NCBI GenBank assembly: GCA_025751475.1
Contig: JAOWLD010000001.1
Coordinates: 620,001-684,000 of the forward strand
DNA from: Rhodobacteraceae bacterium XHP0102
GTDB lineage: Bacteria; Pseudomonadota; Alphaproteobacteria; Rhodobacterales; Rhodobacteraceae
Direction of reading: 5' to 3'
DNA length: 64,000 nt
The position numbers were made by a program, and so were the translations under genes. Below, one piece after another: positions 56,681-64,000 of this stretch. The notes beneath the pieces are model-generated. The model was given only the letters and a program-made list of their open reading frames with translations, ran no database searches and was not told where the DNA came from. Every line of letters starts with the position of its first letter. The first letter of the stretch is position 1.

Positions 56681-57961
56681 TTGCAAAACCCTAAAATATG
56701 TATCGGCCCCACAGAAGTCGCTGGCGTCGCGAAGGGCCTTGCGCATGGGTTTCAGAGATTGGGTTGTGAATGCAAGGTTGTTCTCGGATATCCTCATCCC
56801 TTTGCCTATGGTGACTTCAGCGCCCCGACACCGATCCATCGCGCTTGGTTATGGCTTGGAAAACGGCGAAATAATTCAAATATTATATTAAATAAAATAT
56901 TTTTCGTTTTGCTGCACAGAGTTATCGGTTTTTTTATTCTTATTATTGAGGCCCATAAAAGTGATATTTTCATATTTATTTGTGGCGAAGCTTTTTCTCA
57001 ATCACGATTGGATTATATTTATTTAAGTGCATTGAAGAGAAAATCGATAGCAATATATCTTGGATCGGATTCTCGCCCATGTTACATTGATGGTGCCGCC
57101 GGATATTCCACTCATGGATTTTTGGCACGTTTGCGACGGCAAAAGAAAAACATCCGCAATGCAGAGAGATATTTCTCCCACATAATAAATAATCCTGCTG
57201 GCGGGCAACTTCATCAGAAAAAGTTTATTAACTGGTTTATTCTCGGTGTGCCATCCGTTCATCGCGAGCATGCGGATGCCATGGAAAACTCTGCTCAAAA
57301 GTCAACCGTGCCGGTCCGCGCATTGCACGCCCCCTCCTCAAAGGGCGCGAAGGGCACGGCAGAGATTTTGAAGATCATTGATAATCTGAAGGCTGCCGGA
57401 CATCGGATAGACCTAAAACTCCTCTCTGGGGTTCCGAATTCAGAGGTCATTGAAGCCATAAAACAATGTGATTTCGTGATAGATCAACTTTATTCCGACA
57501 CACCAATGGCGGCATTTGCCACCGAAGCCGCTACGCTCGGAAAGGTGTCGGTGGTCGGCGGATATTTTTCTGAGGATATTCGAAGATATCTGCCCGAGCA
57601 CATGATCCCTCCAACCCTCTACGTTCATCCAGAGAAAGTTCACGATGCGGTGGAATTTTTGCTATCCAACCCTGATAAGGTGGACGCCCTTTCCGAAAAG
57701 ATAAAATCCTTTGTGACGGATTACTGGTCGATCGATCTGATCGCAGAAAGATATCTGCGCTTGTTCAACGATGATATTCCTGACGAATGGTGGGTAGACC
57801 CATATGAGATTGATTATGTGGGTGGCTGCGGATTGTCGGAAATTCAAGCTGCGCGCAACGTACGCGACATAATCGAAGCCTATGGGCCATCGGCCCTTGG
57901 GGTGGATGACAAGCCGCGGTTGCTGCAGAAGCTGATCGCGTTGTCAGAGAAGGCAGACTGA
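56681..57961 (+). CDS. Probable GT-B glycosyltransferase
   Basis: A 426-residue protein. The N-terminal domain begins ICIGPTEVAGVAKGLAHGFQRLGCECKVVLGYP, as in GT-B enzymes. The C-terminal domain has VRALHAPSSKGAKGTAEILKIID and a nucleotide-binding-like ATEAATLGKVSVVGGY. A hydrophobic stretch lies at about residues 75-92. Starts at TTG 56681. The first half is strikingly AT-rich compared with the second, suggesting recombination. Donor and acceptor unknown. Confidence 0.65.
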   Translation: MQNPKICIGPTEVAGVAKGLAHGFQRLGCECKVVLGYPHPFAYGDFSAPTPIHRAWLWLGKRRNNSNIILNKIFFVLLHRVIGFFILIIEAHKSDIFIFICGEAFSQSRLDYIYLSALKRKSIAIYLGSDSRPCYIDGAAGYSTHGFLARLRRQKKNIRNAERYFSHIINNPAGGQLHQKKFINWFILGVPSVHREHADAMENSAQKSTVPVRALHAPSSKGAKGTAEILKIIDNLKAAGHRIDLKLLSGVPNSEVIEAIKQCDFVIDQLYSDTPMAAFATEAATLGKVSVVGGYFSEDIRRYLPEHMIPPTLYVHPEKVHDAVEFLLSNPDKVDALSEKIKSFVTDYWSIDLIAERYLRLFNDDIPDEWWVDPYEIDYVGGCGLSEIQAARNVRDIIEAYGPSALGVDDKPRLLQKLIALSEKAD

Positions 57962-57962
57962 T

Positions 57963-59405
57963 CTGTCTTTTGTATCCCAATTAGGGCGTGATAGCGTAAT
58001 CTATACCTTCGGCATGGTTGTCGCCAAGGGCATGTCGGTTTTCCTGCTTCCCATCTACACGCGCGTGCTTGCACCGAATGAATATGGGGTGTTTGATCTT
58101 ATCATCGTTTGCAGCGCATTTCTCAACCTTGCCTTCGGGTTGGAGATATACCAAGCAGTCGCGCGTCGCCTGGCAGAGGTAAGTGATCCACCCGCAATAC
58201 GGGTCGTATCCAGCACCGCATTTTGGTTTGTTGTGGCGTCAAATGCGACATTCGTGATGTCTGCACTCATTCTGGCGCCGATGCTTGCGCCGTTGGTTCT
58301 GAACAATGTCTCGGCGCCCCATGAGATTATTATTCTGGGCGCACTATTTATCGGCTTGAACGGTATCTATGTCGTCCTTCTGAACCAATTTCGTTGGGAA
58401 TTGCGCGGGGTAGAGTATACGGTCGTTATTTTTGTGTATGCCTGCGTTTCGATTTTGCTCGCGTTGCTTCTGACGTTCGGTCTGAAATTCGGTCTCATTG
58501 GCGTGCTCCTTGCTCAAGTTGGGGCGGTCGCGACAGCGTCCTTGCTGTGCATTTGGCGTCTTCGTTTTTCATATGGGTTTATCTTTGAGGTGTCGCATCT
58601 GAAGGAGATGCTTCGTTTCTCGGCCCCGCTTGTTCCTGCAAGCTTAGCTGTTTTTATAAGTCTATTCGCAAACCGCTTCGCATTGGCGCAATTTTCAAGC
58701 TTGGAACAAGTTGGTATTTTCGCGGTTGCCAGTCGCCTGTCCATGATGGCCGCCTTACTCGTGTCAGGTGTTCAGGCGGCATTGACGCCTTTGGTATATA
58801 AGTATCACGAGAAGCCAGAGACGGCAGGCCAGTTATCTGATATATTCAGCCTGTTCGCAGCGGGTGCATTGCTGTTTTGCGTGGCGGTATGGCTGTTTTC
58901 ACATGAGATCATACTTGTGTTTTCAACGGCGCAGTACAGCCAAGCCGCCCCGTTAATCGCTCTTCTTGTTCCGAGTGTCTTACTGTCTCAAATCTATGTG
59001 TTCGCACCCGGGATTGGTATCGCCAAAAAAACCATTTGGCAGCTTTGGATCAGTATAACTGCGGCGCTTGTGAGTGTGTTGGCAAACGTCCTGTTGGTTC
59101 CATTTCTTGGCATCTGGGGGGCTGCACTGGCGACCTTCATGTCCTCGTTGGTTTTTTGGGTTTTTTGGGTGCGGGTAAGTCAGGGGCTGTATCATGTTCC
59201 CTACGCTTGGGGCAAAATCTGCCTAGGGATCTTTGCCGCTTTCGTTCTGGTTCTGATTTCAGTTTATTTCATGACTTTCTTGACCCATCCCATCGCAGGA
59301 CTTGTATTCAGGATATTGGTCTTGGCCAGTCTTATGGCCTTCCTTTTCTTTATCGGCCTTATTCCCAATAAAGTTATCGGAAAACTCGGTCGGGCAGTGC
59401 GCTAG
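57963..59405 (+). CDS. wzx: Wzx-type oligosaccharide flippase
   Basis: A polytopic inner-membrane protein of about 480 residues (12-14 segments) of the polysaccharide transporter family, which flips undecaprenyl-linked repeat units. The segment LPIYTRVLAPNEYGVFDLI is typical of the first segments of Wzx proteins. The first standard codon, ATG 58014, falls inside membrane segment 1. A CTG at 57963 with GAGAAGG 9 bases upstream would restore the normal start (LSFVSQLGRDSVIYTFGMVV), so I use it. Start confidence is moderate; family confidence is high. Confidence 0.85.
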   Translation: MSFVSQLGRDSVIYTFGMVVAKGMSVFLLPIYTRVLAPNEYGVFDLIIVCSAFLNLAFGLEIYQAVARRLAEVSDPPAIRVVSSTAFWFVVASNATFVMSALILAPMLAPLVLNNVSAPHEIIILGALFIGLNGIYVVLLNQFRWELRGVEYTVVIFVYACVSILLALLLTFGLKFGLIGVLLAQVGAVATASLLCIWRLRFSYGFIFEVSHLKEMLRFSAPLVPASLAVFISLFANRFALAQFSSLEQVGIFAVASRLSMMAALLVSGVQAALTPLVYKYHEKPETAGQLSDIFSLFAAGALLFCVAVWLFSHEIILVFSTAQYSQAAPLIALLVPSVLLSQIYVFAPGIGIAKKTIWQLWISITAALVSVLANVLLVPFLGIWGAALATFMSSLVFWVFWVRVSQGLYHVPYAWGKICLGIFAAFVLVLISVYFMTFLTHPIAGLVFRILVLASLMAFLFFIGLIPNKVIGKLGRAVR

Positions 59406-61310
59406 ATGTGCGGTATTTTGGGAAGTGCGATTTTTGGACTTGATTTCGCGCGAGTGTCTTATCGCGAAGCCTCTCAACGCGCCTATGACAAATTGCAGCA
59501 CCGCGGGCCAGACGATTACGACATGCGTTACTATTGTGGGTCGCAGTCGTCCGCCTCTTGGTCAATGGCACTCGCCCACGCCCGCCTCTCCATCATCGAC
59601 ACAAGCCCCGCTGGCCGCCAGCCGATGGAGAGCTATGACGGTAATTTCACCATCGTTTTCAACGGCGAGATTTATAATTACCGCGAGTTGCGGGATGATC
59701 TGCGTGTTCTAGGGTATTCGTTCAAAACGCAAACCGATACCGAAGTTCTGATTGCCGCTTGGGCGCAATGGGGCGTGCAGAGCTTGTCGCGCCTCAAGGG
59801 GATGTTCGCCTTTGCGATCTATGATCGCGATGCTCAGACGCTGACCCTTGTGCGCGATGCTTTTGGGATCAAGCCGCTGTTCTATCATGCATCGGATGAT
59901 AATTTTTGTTTCGCGTCAGAGATCCCTGCGTTGATGGAACTGATGCTGAAGCGCCCCGCGCTGAACCTGCAGCGCTGTTATGATTATCTTGTCCATGGGC
60001 ATTACGATTTCGGCACGGATAGTTTTTTTGAAGGGGTGCAGCAGCTTGCGCCTGCGCATCATCTGACGGTTGACCTTGCCAAAAACAGGGTCGGTGATCC
60101 GATCTGTTGGTGGCGACCCTCCATCGCGCAACGCCACGATTGGACCTTTCCCGATGCGGTCGAGGCCACGCGTGCCGCATTCCTCGACAATATCCGCTTG
60201 CATTTGCGCAGCGATGTGCCGATTGGCGCGGCTTTGTCGGGCGGTGTGGATTCCTCGGCCGTTGTTTGCGCCATGCGTCATGTCGAGCCGCAGATGGAGA
60301 TCAACACCTTCAGCTTCATCGCCTCTGATCCGCGGGTGAGCGAGGAGAAATGGGTGGATCACATCAACACCCATATCGGCGCGCGCGCGCACAAGGTGCG
60401 TGTATCGCCCGAAGACCTGCTGCGCGATCTGGATGATATGATCGCCGCGCAAGGTGAACCTTTCGGCAGCACCAGCATCTATGCCCAATATCGTGTGTTC
60501 CAAGCGGCCCGCGCGGCGGGCGTGGTGGTTACGCTGGATGGGCAGGGCGCGGATGAGTTGTTGGCGGGTTACAATGGCTATGCGGGTCAACGCCTGCGCT
60601 CGCTGATCGAGACGGGGCGCTTTGGCGATGCTTTGGAGTTCCTTAATGGATGGTCAGATTGGCCAGGGCGAAGTAAGGTAACTGGGATTAAAGCTGCCGC
60701 TGCTCAGCTCGCCCCGGATTCTCTTTACGGCCCAATGCGGCAGATGAATGGTGATACGGCCCGCCCATCTTGGCTGAGCACCGAATGGCTGCGGGATCGT
60801 GGCGTAACGCTCCGTTTTCCCGACATGACACCAAAGCGCAGCCAGAAGGGCCGCCGCGTGATGGCTGAATTGGCGTGGTCGCTGCAGGAGCGCGGTCTGA
60901 CGGGGTTATTGCGCCACGGGGATCGCAATTCGATGCGCTTTTCGGTGGAAAGCCGCGTGCCGTTTCTGACCACCGATTTCGCGGAATTGATGCTGTCCAT
61001 GCCAGAAGAATATCTGATCTCGCAAGGCGGTGAGACCAAGCACGTTTTTCGCGCCGCCATGCGTGGGATCGTGCCTGATGTGGTGTTGGATCGGCGCGAT
61101 AAGATTGGCTTTGTGACCCCTGAATTGGACTGGCTGCGGCAGATGGCGGACACATTACGGGAATGGCTTGCCGCCCCGTTTGACCTGCCGTTTTTGGACC
61201 AAGAGAAATTGGTGGCAGAATTTGACCTTTTGCTGTCTGGCGCGCGGCCGTTTTCATGGCAGGTCTGGCGGTGGGTGAATTTTTGTCGGTGGTGTCAAAG
61301 TGTCTCCTAA
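59406..61310 (+). CDS. Asparagine synthase-like glutamine amidotransferase
   Basis: A 634-residue AsnB-family protein. The N-terminal glutaminase domain starts with the catalytic Cys2 (MCGILG) and has HRGPDDY. The synthetase domain has the ATP PP-loop ALSGGVDSSAVV near residue 275. Both active sites look intact. In polysaccharide loci such proteins amidate uronic acids on the glycan rather than aspartate, and a uronic acid pathway lies upstream. Its ATG directly follows the flippase stop. Confidence 0.88.
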   Translation: MCGILGSAIFGLDFARVSYREASQRAYDKLQHRGPDDYDMRYYCGSQSSASWSMALAHARLSIIDTSPAGRQPMESYDGNFTIVFNGEIYNYRELRDDLRVLGYSFKTQTDTEVLIAAWAQWGVQSLSRLKGMFAFAIYDRDAQTLTLVRDAFGIKPLFYHASDDNFCFASEIPALMELMLKRPALNLQRCYDYLVHGHYDFGTDSFFEGVQQLAPAHHLTVDLAKNRVGDPICWWRPSIAQRHDWTFPDAVEATRAAFLDNIRLHLRSDVPIGAALSGGVDSSAVVCAMRHVEPQMEINTFSFIASDPRVSEEKWVDHINTHIGARAHKVRVSPEDLLRDLDDMIAAQGEPFGSTSIYAQYRVFQAARAAGVVVTLDGQGADELLAGYNGYAGQRLRSLIETGRFGDALEFLNGWSDWPGRSKVTGIKAAAAQLAPDSLYGPMRQMNGDTARPSWLSTEWLRDRGVTLRFPDMTPKRSQKGRRVMAELAWSLQERGLTGLLRHGDRNSMRFSVESRVPFLTTDFAELMLSMPEEYLISQGGETKHVFRAAMRGIVPDVVLDRRDKIGFVTPELDWLRQMADTLREWLAAPFDLPFLDQEKLVAEFDLLLSGARPFSWQVWRWVNFCRWCQSVS

Positions 61311-61311
61311 A

Positions 61312-62610
61312 ATGAAAATTTTGGTTATTTCAACTTATTTTGGCCCTGAAACTTCGATAGGAGTTTTAAGGATAAATTCATATGTTAAAAATTGGGCGGA
61401 AAGCGGATGTGAAGTTCATGTAATTACAATGCCTTTTGAACAGGAATTGCCACCATACTTATCGAAATTAAATAATATTTCGGTGCATCAAGTGCCATCA
61501 CTATTGAGAGGCAGCTCGCGCACTGGCAACGATCAATCATATTCCCGAGGTATCGGAGGAATAAGGAAAAGGATTTGGCTTATCCAAAATTTTTTAAAGA
61601 GAAATATTTTTTGTAATTATCTCGACCCGCGCACGTTTTGGTGGCCCATTGCTGTACGACATAGTTTAAAAATTTCCAATGAAAAAGATTTTGACTTTGT
61701 TTTTTCGACCGTACCATCATACTCTGCGCATTCCGTTGCAGCATTTCTAAAGAAACGGATTCCCAATTTGATTTGGGTTGCAGACTATAGAGATCTATGG
61801 AGTGGTAATCCAATTTATCAAGGTTGCGCAGTATTTCGCTGGATTGAACGAATTCATGAGCGGTTTATTTTGTCAAAATCAGATATAATTTCTTCAATCA
61901 ACGTCCAGATGATTGATTACCTTAAGTCGCTTCATGGACCAAAAGTTTTTCTTTTAATTCCTAATGGATTTAGTGATTATGATTCAGATATGATGGCTAA
62001 ATCAGAACCTTATAAATTTCATGATGGAGTAAACATATCCTATTTTGGTAGCGTGATACCACGCCATCATAATATACAACCAGTTATTTCAGCAATAAAA
62101 CAGCTCAGTATTTCAGGCGACATAGTGCCAGGAGATCTTAAGCTTCGTTTTTTTGGGAACAGTGAAGCCTTGGATCAAACTGCAATACTTTCAGATAGTC
62201 ATTTGCAGCCGTTTGTCGAGTTTTGTGGGGTGGTACCTCGTTCCAGTGTCTTTTCGTTAATAAAGGGTTCAACTCTTTTGCTTTTTCTAGGCGTAAGCTC
62301 GAGTCCAGTGTTAGGTGATATGAGTAGAAGTGTCGTCAGCGGAAAGATTTTTGAATTGATGATTTCTGGGGTGGAAATTATGGGTGTTGGTGTTTTTAGA
62401 AATATGGTTGTTGCTGATCTGATATTGGAGAGCAAAACTGGTGACATATATCAAAGTGATGTTGAGAAGATTAAAAATAGGTTGCTAGCAGCGGTGAAGG
62501 GGTTGGATGTTCCAATTTCCCCAGATTGGGATTATCTAAATAATTTTCGTCGGAGTGTGCACGCTGATCAGTTTATTCACAAGATTAATGAAATAAAATC
62601 TGGACAATGA
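61312..62610 (+). CDS. Glycosyltransferase, GT-B type, AT-rich
   Basis: A protein of about 432 residues with a GT4-like layout. It begins ILVISTYFGPETSIGVLRINSYVKNWAESGCEVHVIT and has WVADYRDLWSGNP, typical of WbpZ/WcaC-like transferases, then a C-terminal NISYFGSVIPRHHNIQPVISAI. The gene is strongly AT-rich with many TTT, AAA and ATA codons, unlike its neighbours, pointing to recent transfer. A GTG at 61300 overlapping the amidotransferase gene is an alternative start. Confidence 0.8.
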   Translation: MKILVISTYFGPETSIGVLRINSYVKNWAESGCEVHVITMPFEQELPPYLSKLNNISVHQVPSLLRGSSRTGNDQSYSRGIGGIRKRIWLIQNFLKRNIFCNYLDPRTFWWPIAVRHSLKISNEKDFDFVFSTVPSYSAHSVAAFLKKRIPNLIWVADYRDLWSGNPIYQGCAVFRWIERIHERFILSKSDIISSINVQMIDYLKSLHGPKVFLLIPNGFSDYDSDMMAKSEPYKFHDGVNISYFGSVIPRHHNIQPVISAIKQLSISGDIVPGDLKLRFFGNSEALDQTAILSDSHLQPFVEFCGVVPRSSVFSLIKGSTLLLFLGVSSSPVLGDMSRSVVSGKIFELMISGVEIMGVGVFRNMVVADLILESKTGDIYQSDVEKIKNRLLAAVKGLDVPISPDWDYLNNFRRSVHADQFIHKINEIKSGQ

Positions 62611-63347
62611 GCACTTGTTTGACCCTTTCCATTGTTAGTCATGGTCAGTTGGCCTTTGTCCTTTCGCTGCTGTGTGACTTGAAGCGGTGTGGTCAAATTA
62701 GAAAGGTAATCCTGACCCATAATTTACCCCAGCCCGACTTGGCTGATCTGGATAACTTGGGGCTGGTGATCGAGCATATCCAAAACGACATCCCGCTCGG
62801 CTTTGGCGCGAACCATAACCAAGCGTTTCAACGGTGCGAGACGGAATATTTCGCCGTTCTCAACCCTGATTTGCGGATCTCGCGTGACCCCTTCCCCGCA
62901 CTTCTTGCTGCGGCAAAGCAGCGGGAATTTGGCGCATTGGCGCCCTTGGTCAAAAACGGGGCAGGGGAGATTGAGGACAGCGCGCGCCGCTTTCCCACAA
63001 TCCCGCGGCTTATCGCCAAGGCGCTTGGCCTCTCCACAGGGCGCCAAGACCACAGCCTGACGGAACCCGCGCTCGTGGATTGGGTGGCGGGAATGTTCAT
63101 GTTGTTTCAAAGTAAAACGTTCAAGGAAATCGGCGGCTTTGATGAGCGCTATTTCCTCTATTATGAGGATGCCGATCTCTGCACGCGGCTCTGGCAGCAG
63201 GGTTTGCCTGTGATGATCGCACCAGAAGCCGAAGTGATCCATGACGCGCAGCGTCAGAGCCATCGCAATCTGCGCTACCTAAAATGGCACCTTGGCAGTA
63301 TGGCGCGCTATCTTTGGCGCTATACGGGGCGTTTACCGCGCCGCTAG
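62607..63347 (+). CDS. Family 2 glycosyltransferase (rhamnosyltransferase-like)
   Basis: A 246-residue GT-A glycosyltransferase. It shows [21 protein letters not shown] at the start, the DXD-like [10 protein letters not shown], and the late [24 protein letters not shown], which is typical of WbbL-like rhamnosyl or deoxysugar transferases. GC content returns to the GC-rich norm over most of the gene. Its end overlaps the convergent GDP-fucose synthase by 15 bases. Confidence 0.85.
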   Translation: MSTCLTLSIVSHGQLAFVLSLLCDLKRCGQIRKVILTHNLPQPDLADLDNLGLVIEHIQNDIPLGFGANHNQAFQRCETEYFAVLNPDLRISRDPFPALLAAAKQREFGALAPLVKNGAGEIEDSARRFPTIPRLIAKALGLSTGRQDHSLTEPALVDWVAGMFMLFQSKTFKEIGGFDERYFLYYEDADLCTRLWQQGLPVMIAPEAEVIHDAQRQSHRNLRYLKWHLGSMARYLWRYTGRLPRR

Positions 63348-64000
63348 GGCCTCGGCGGTTTTGAATTCCTCATAAACCTGTGCAACCCCCTCCCGCAGCC
63401 CAATCTGCGGGCTCCACCCCAAAGCCTCCAACCGCCCGCTGTCCATCAGTTTCCTTGGCGTGCCATCGGGTTTACTTGTGTCAAAGCGCAGGGCGACATC
63501 CCCCCCCACCACATCGCGAATGATCTCGGCCAAGTCGCGGATGCTGACTTCTTGGCCCGATCCGATATTGATATGCGGCGCGTCTGTGTAGTGTTGCAGT
63601 AAAAAGACCAGCGCATCGGCCAGATCATCGGCATGCATAAATTCGCGCAAAGGTTTGCCTGAGCCCCACACCACGACCTCGCGATCACCGCGCAGTTTCG
63701 CTTCATGAAAACGGCGCAGAAGCGCGGGCAGGACGTGGGAATTTTCGGGGTGATAATTGTCCCCTGGCCCGTAAAGATTTGTGGGCATGGCGGAAATCCA
63801 ATCGCGGCCATATTGGCGGCGATAGGCCTCGACCAATTTGATCCCCGCGATTTTGGCAATGGCATAAGGTTCGTTCGTGGGTTCTAACGGGCCTGTCAGC
63901 AGCGCGTCCTCAGGGATAGGTTGCGGGGCCAATTTAGGGTAGATGCAGGATGATCCGAGGAACAAGAACCGCTCCACATCAGCCAGATGAGCACCTTGTA
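63333..64000 (-). CDS. fcl: GDP-L-fucose synthase, partial (5' end outside window)
   Basis: The C-terminal 222 or so residues of an SDR that converts GDP-4-keto-6-deoxymannose to GDP-L-fucose. It shows [38 protein letters not shown] (YxxxK), [31 protein letters not shown] and [18 protein letters not shown]. The frame stays open to the window edge, so the gene starts beyond 64000. It lies opposite to the rest of the locus and implies fucose or a related deoxysugar in the polymer. Confidence 0.93.
   Translation of the reverse strand, partial: QGAHLADVERFLFLGSSCIYPKLAPQPIPEDALLTGPLEPTNEPYAIAKIAGIKLVEAYRRQYGRDWISAMPTNLYGPGDNYHPENSHVLPALLRRFHEAKLRGDREVVVWGSGKPLREFMHADDLADALVFLLQHYTDAPHINIGSGQEVSIRDLAEIIRDVVGGDVALRFDTSKPDGTPRKLMDSGRLEALGWSPQIGLREGVAQVYEEFKTAEALAAR

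Overview
The window is a GC-rich chromosomal segment from an alphaproteobacterium, most likely a Rhodobacteraceae/Roseobacter-type organism. This rests on gene content and order: an NAD-dependent molybdenum formate dehydrogenase operon (fdsGBA-fdhD-fdsD) behind a LysR gene, a seven-gene mrp antiporter operon, monomeric isocitrate dehydrogenase, a tmk-holB-tatD cluster, and a hybrid epimerase/sugar transferase beside a MarR-type exopolysaccharide regulator. No rRNA, CRISPR array, insertion sequence or prophage was seen. There is one tRNA, tRNA-Ser(TGA).

Layout. 1-2.3 kb: the end of a periplasmic metal-sensor gene and an MsbA-like ABC exporter. 2.6-7.9 kb: a polyamine-type ABC importer (ATPase, binding protein, two permeases) ending at a strong terminator; both permeases carry large extra segments. 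8.0-15.0 kb: LysR regulator and formate dehydrogenase operon, with a perfect inverted repeat between them. 15.0-16.0 kb: a degenerate GT8-like protein. 16.4-22.1 kb: mrpABCDEFG. 22.1-24.7 kb (minus strand): phosphatidylserine synthase and decarboxylase (phosphatidylethanolamine synthesis) and three small proteins. 24.9-29.1 kb: a 1363-residue autotransporter with long near-identical internal repeats and a structured leader. 29.2-34.3 kb: a CPA2/RCK antiporter, a TetR gene divergent from an exported double SnoaL-like protein, and a COG0523 GTPase behind a Zur-box-like palindrome. 34.5-44.7 kb: PQQ-type sugar dehydrogenase, tRNA-Ser, SPOR lipoprotein, D,D-carboxypeptidase, tmk, holB, tatD, PhnP-like hydrolase, AEC transporter and icd.

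44.8-64 kb is a surface-polysaccharide locus read almost entirely on the plus strand with overlapping genes. It opens with the initiating sugar transferase and a regulator. A complete UDP-ManNAc3NAcA-type pathway follows (dehydrogenase, oxidase, acetyltransferase, aminotransferase, 2-epimerase). A second 2,3-diamino-sugar set follows (aminotransferase, acetyltransferase, GnnA-like dehydrogenase), then a third set (SDR, aminotransferase, acetyltransferase). Next come a glycosyltransferase, a Wzx flippase, an asparagine-synthase-like amidotransferase and two more glycosyltransferases. A GDP-fucose synthase gene on the minus strand runs off the end of the window. Several genes here are visibly AT-rich, suggesting mosaic acquisition. 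The likely product is a polymer rich in acetamido sugars and uronic acids, possibly amidated. No Wzy polymerase is visible, so the locus probably continues beyond 64 kb.
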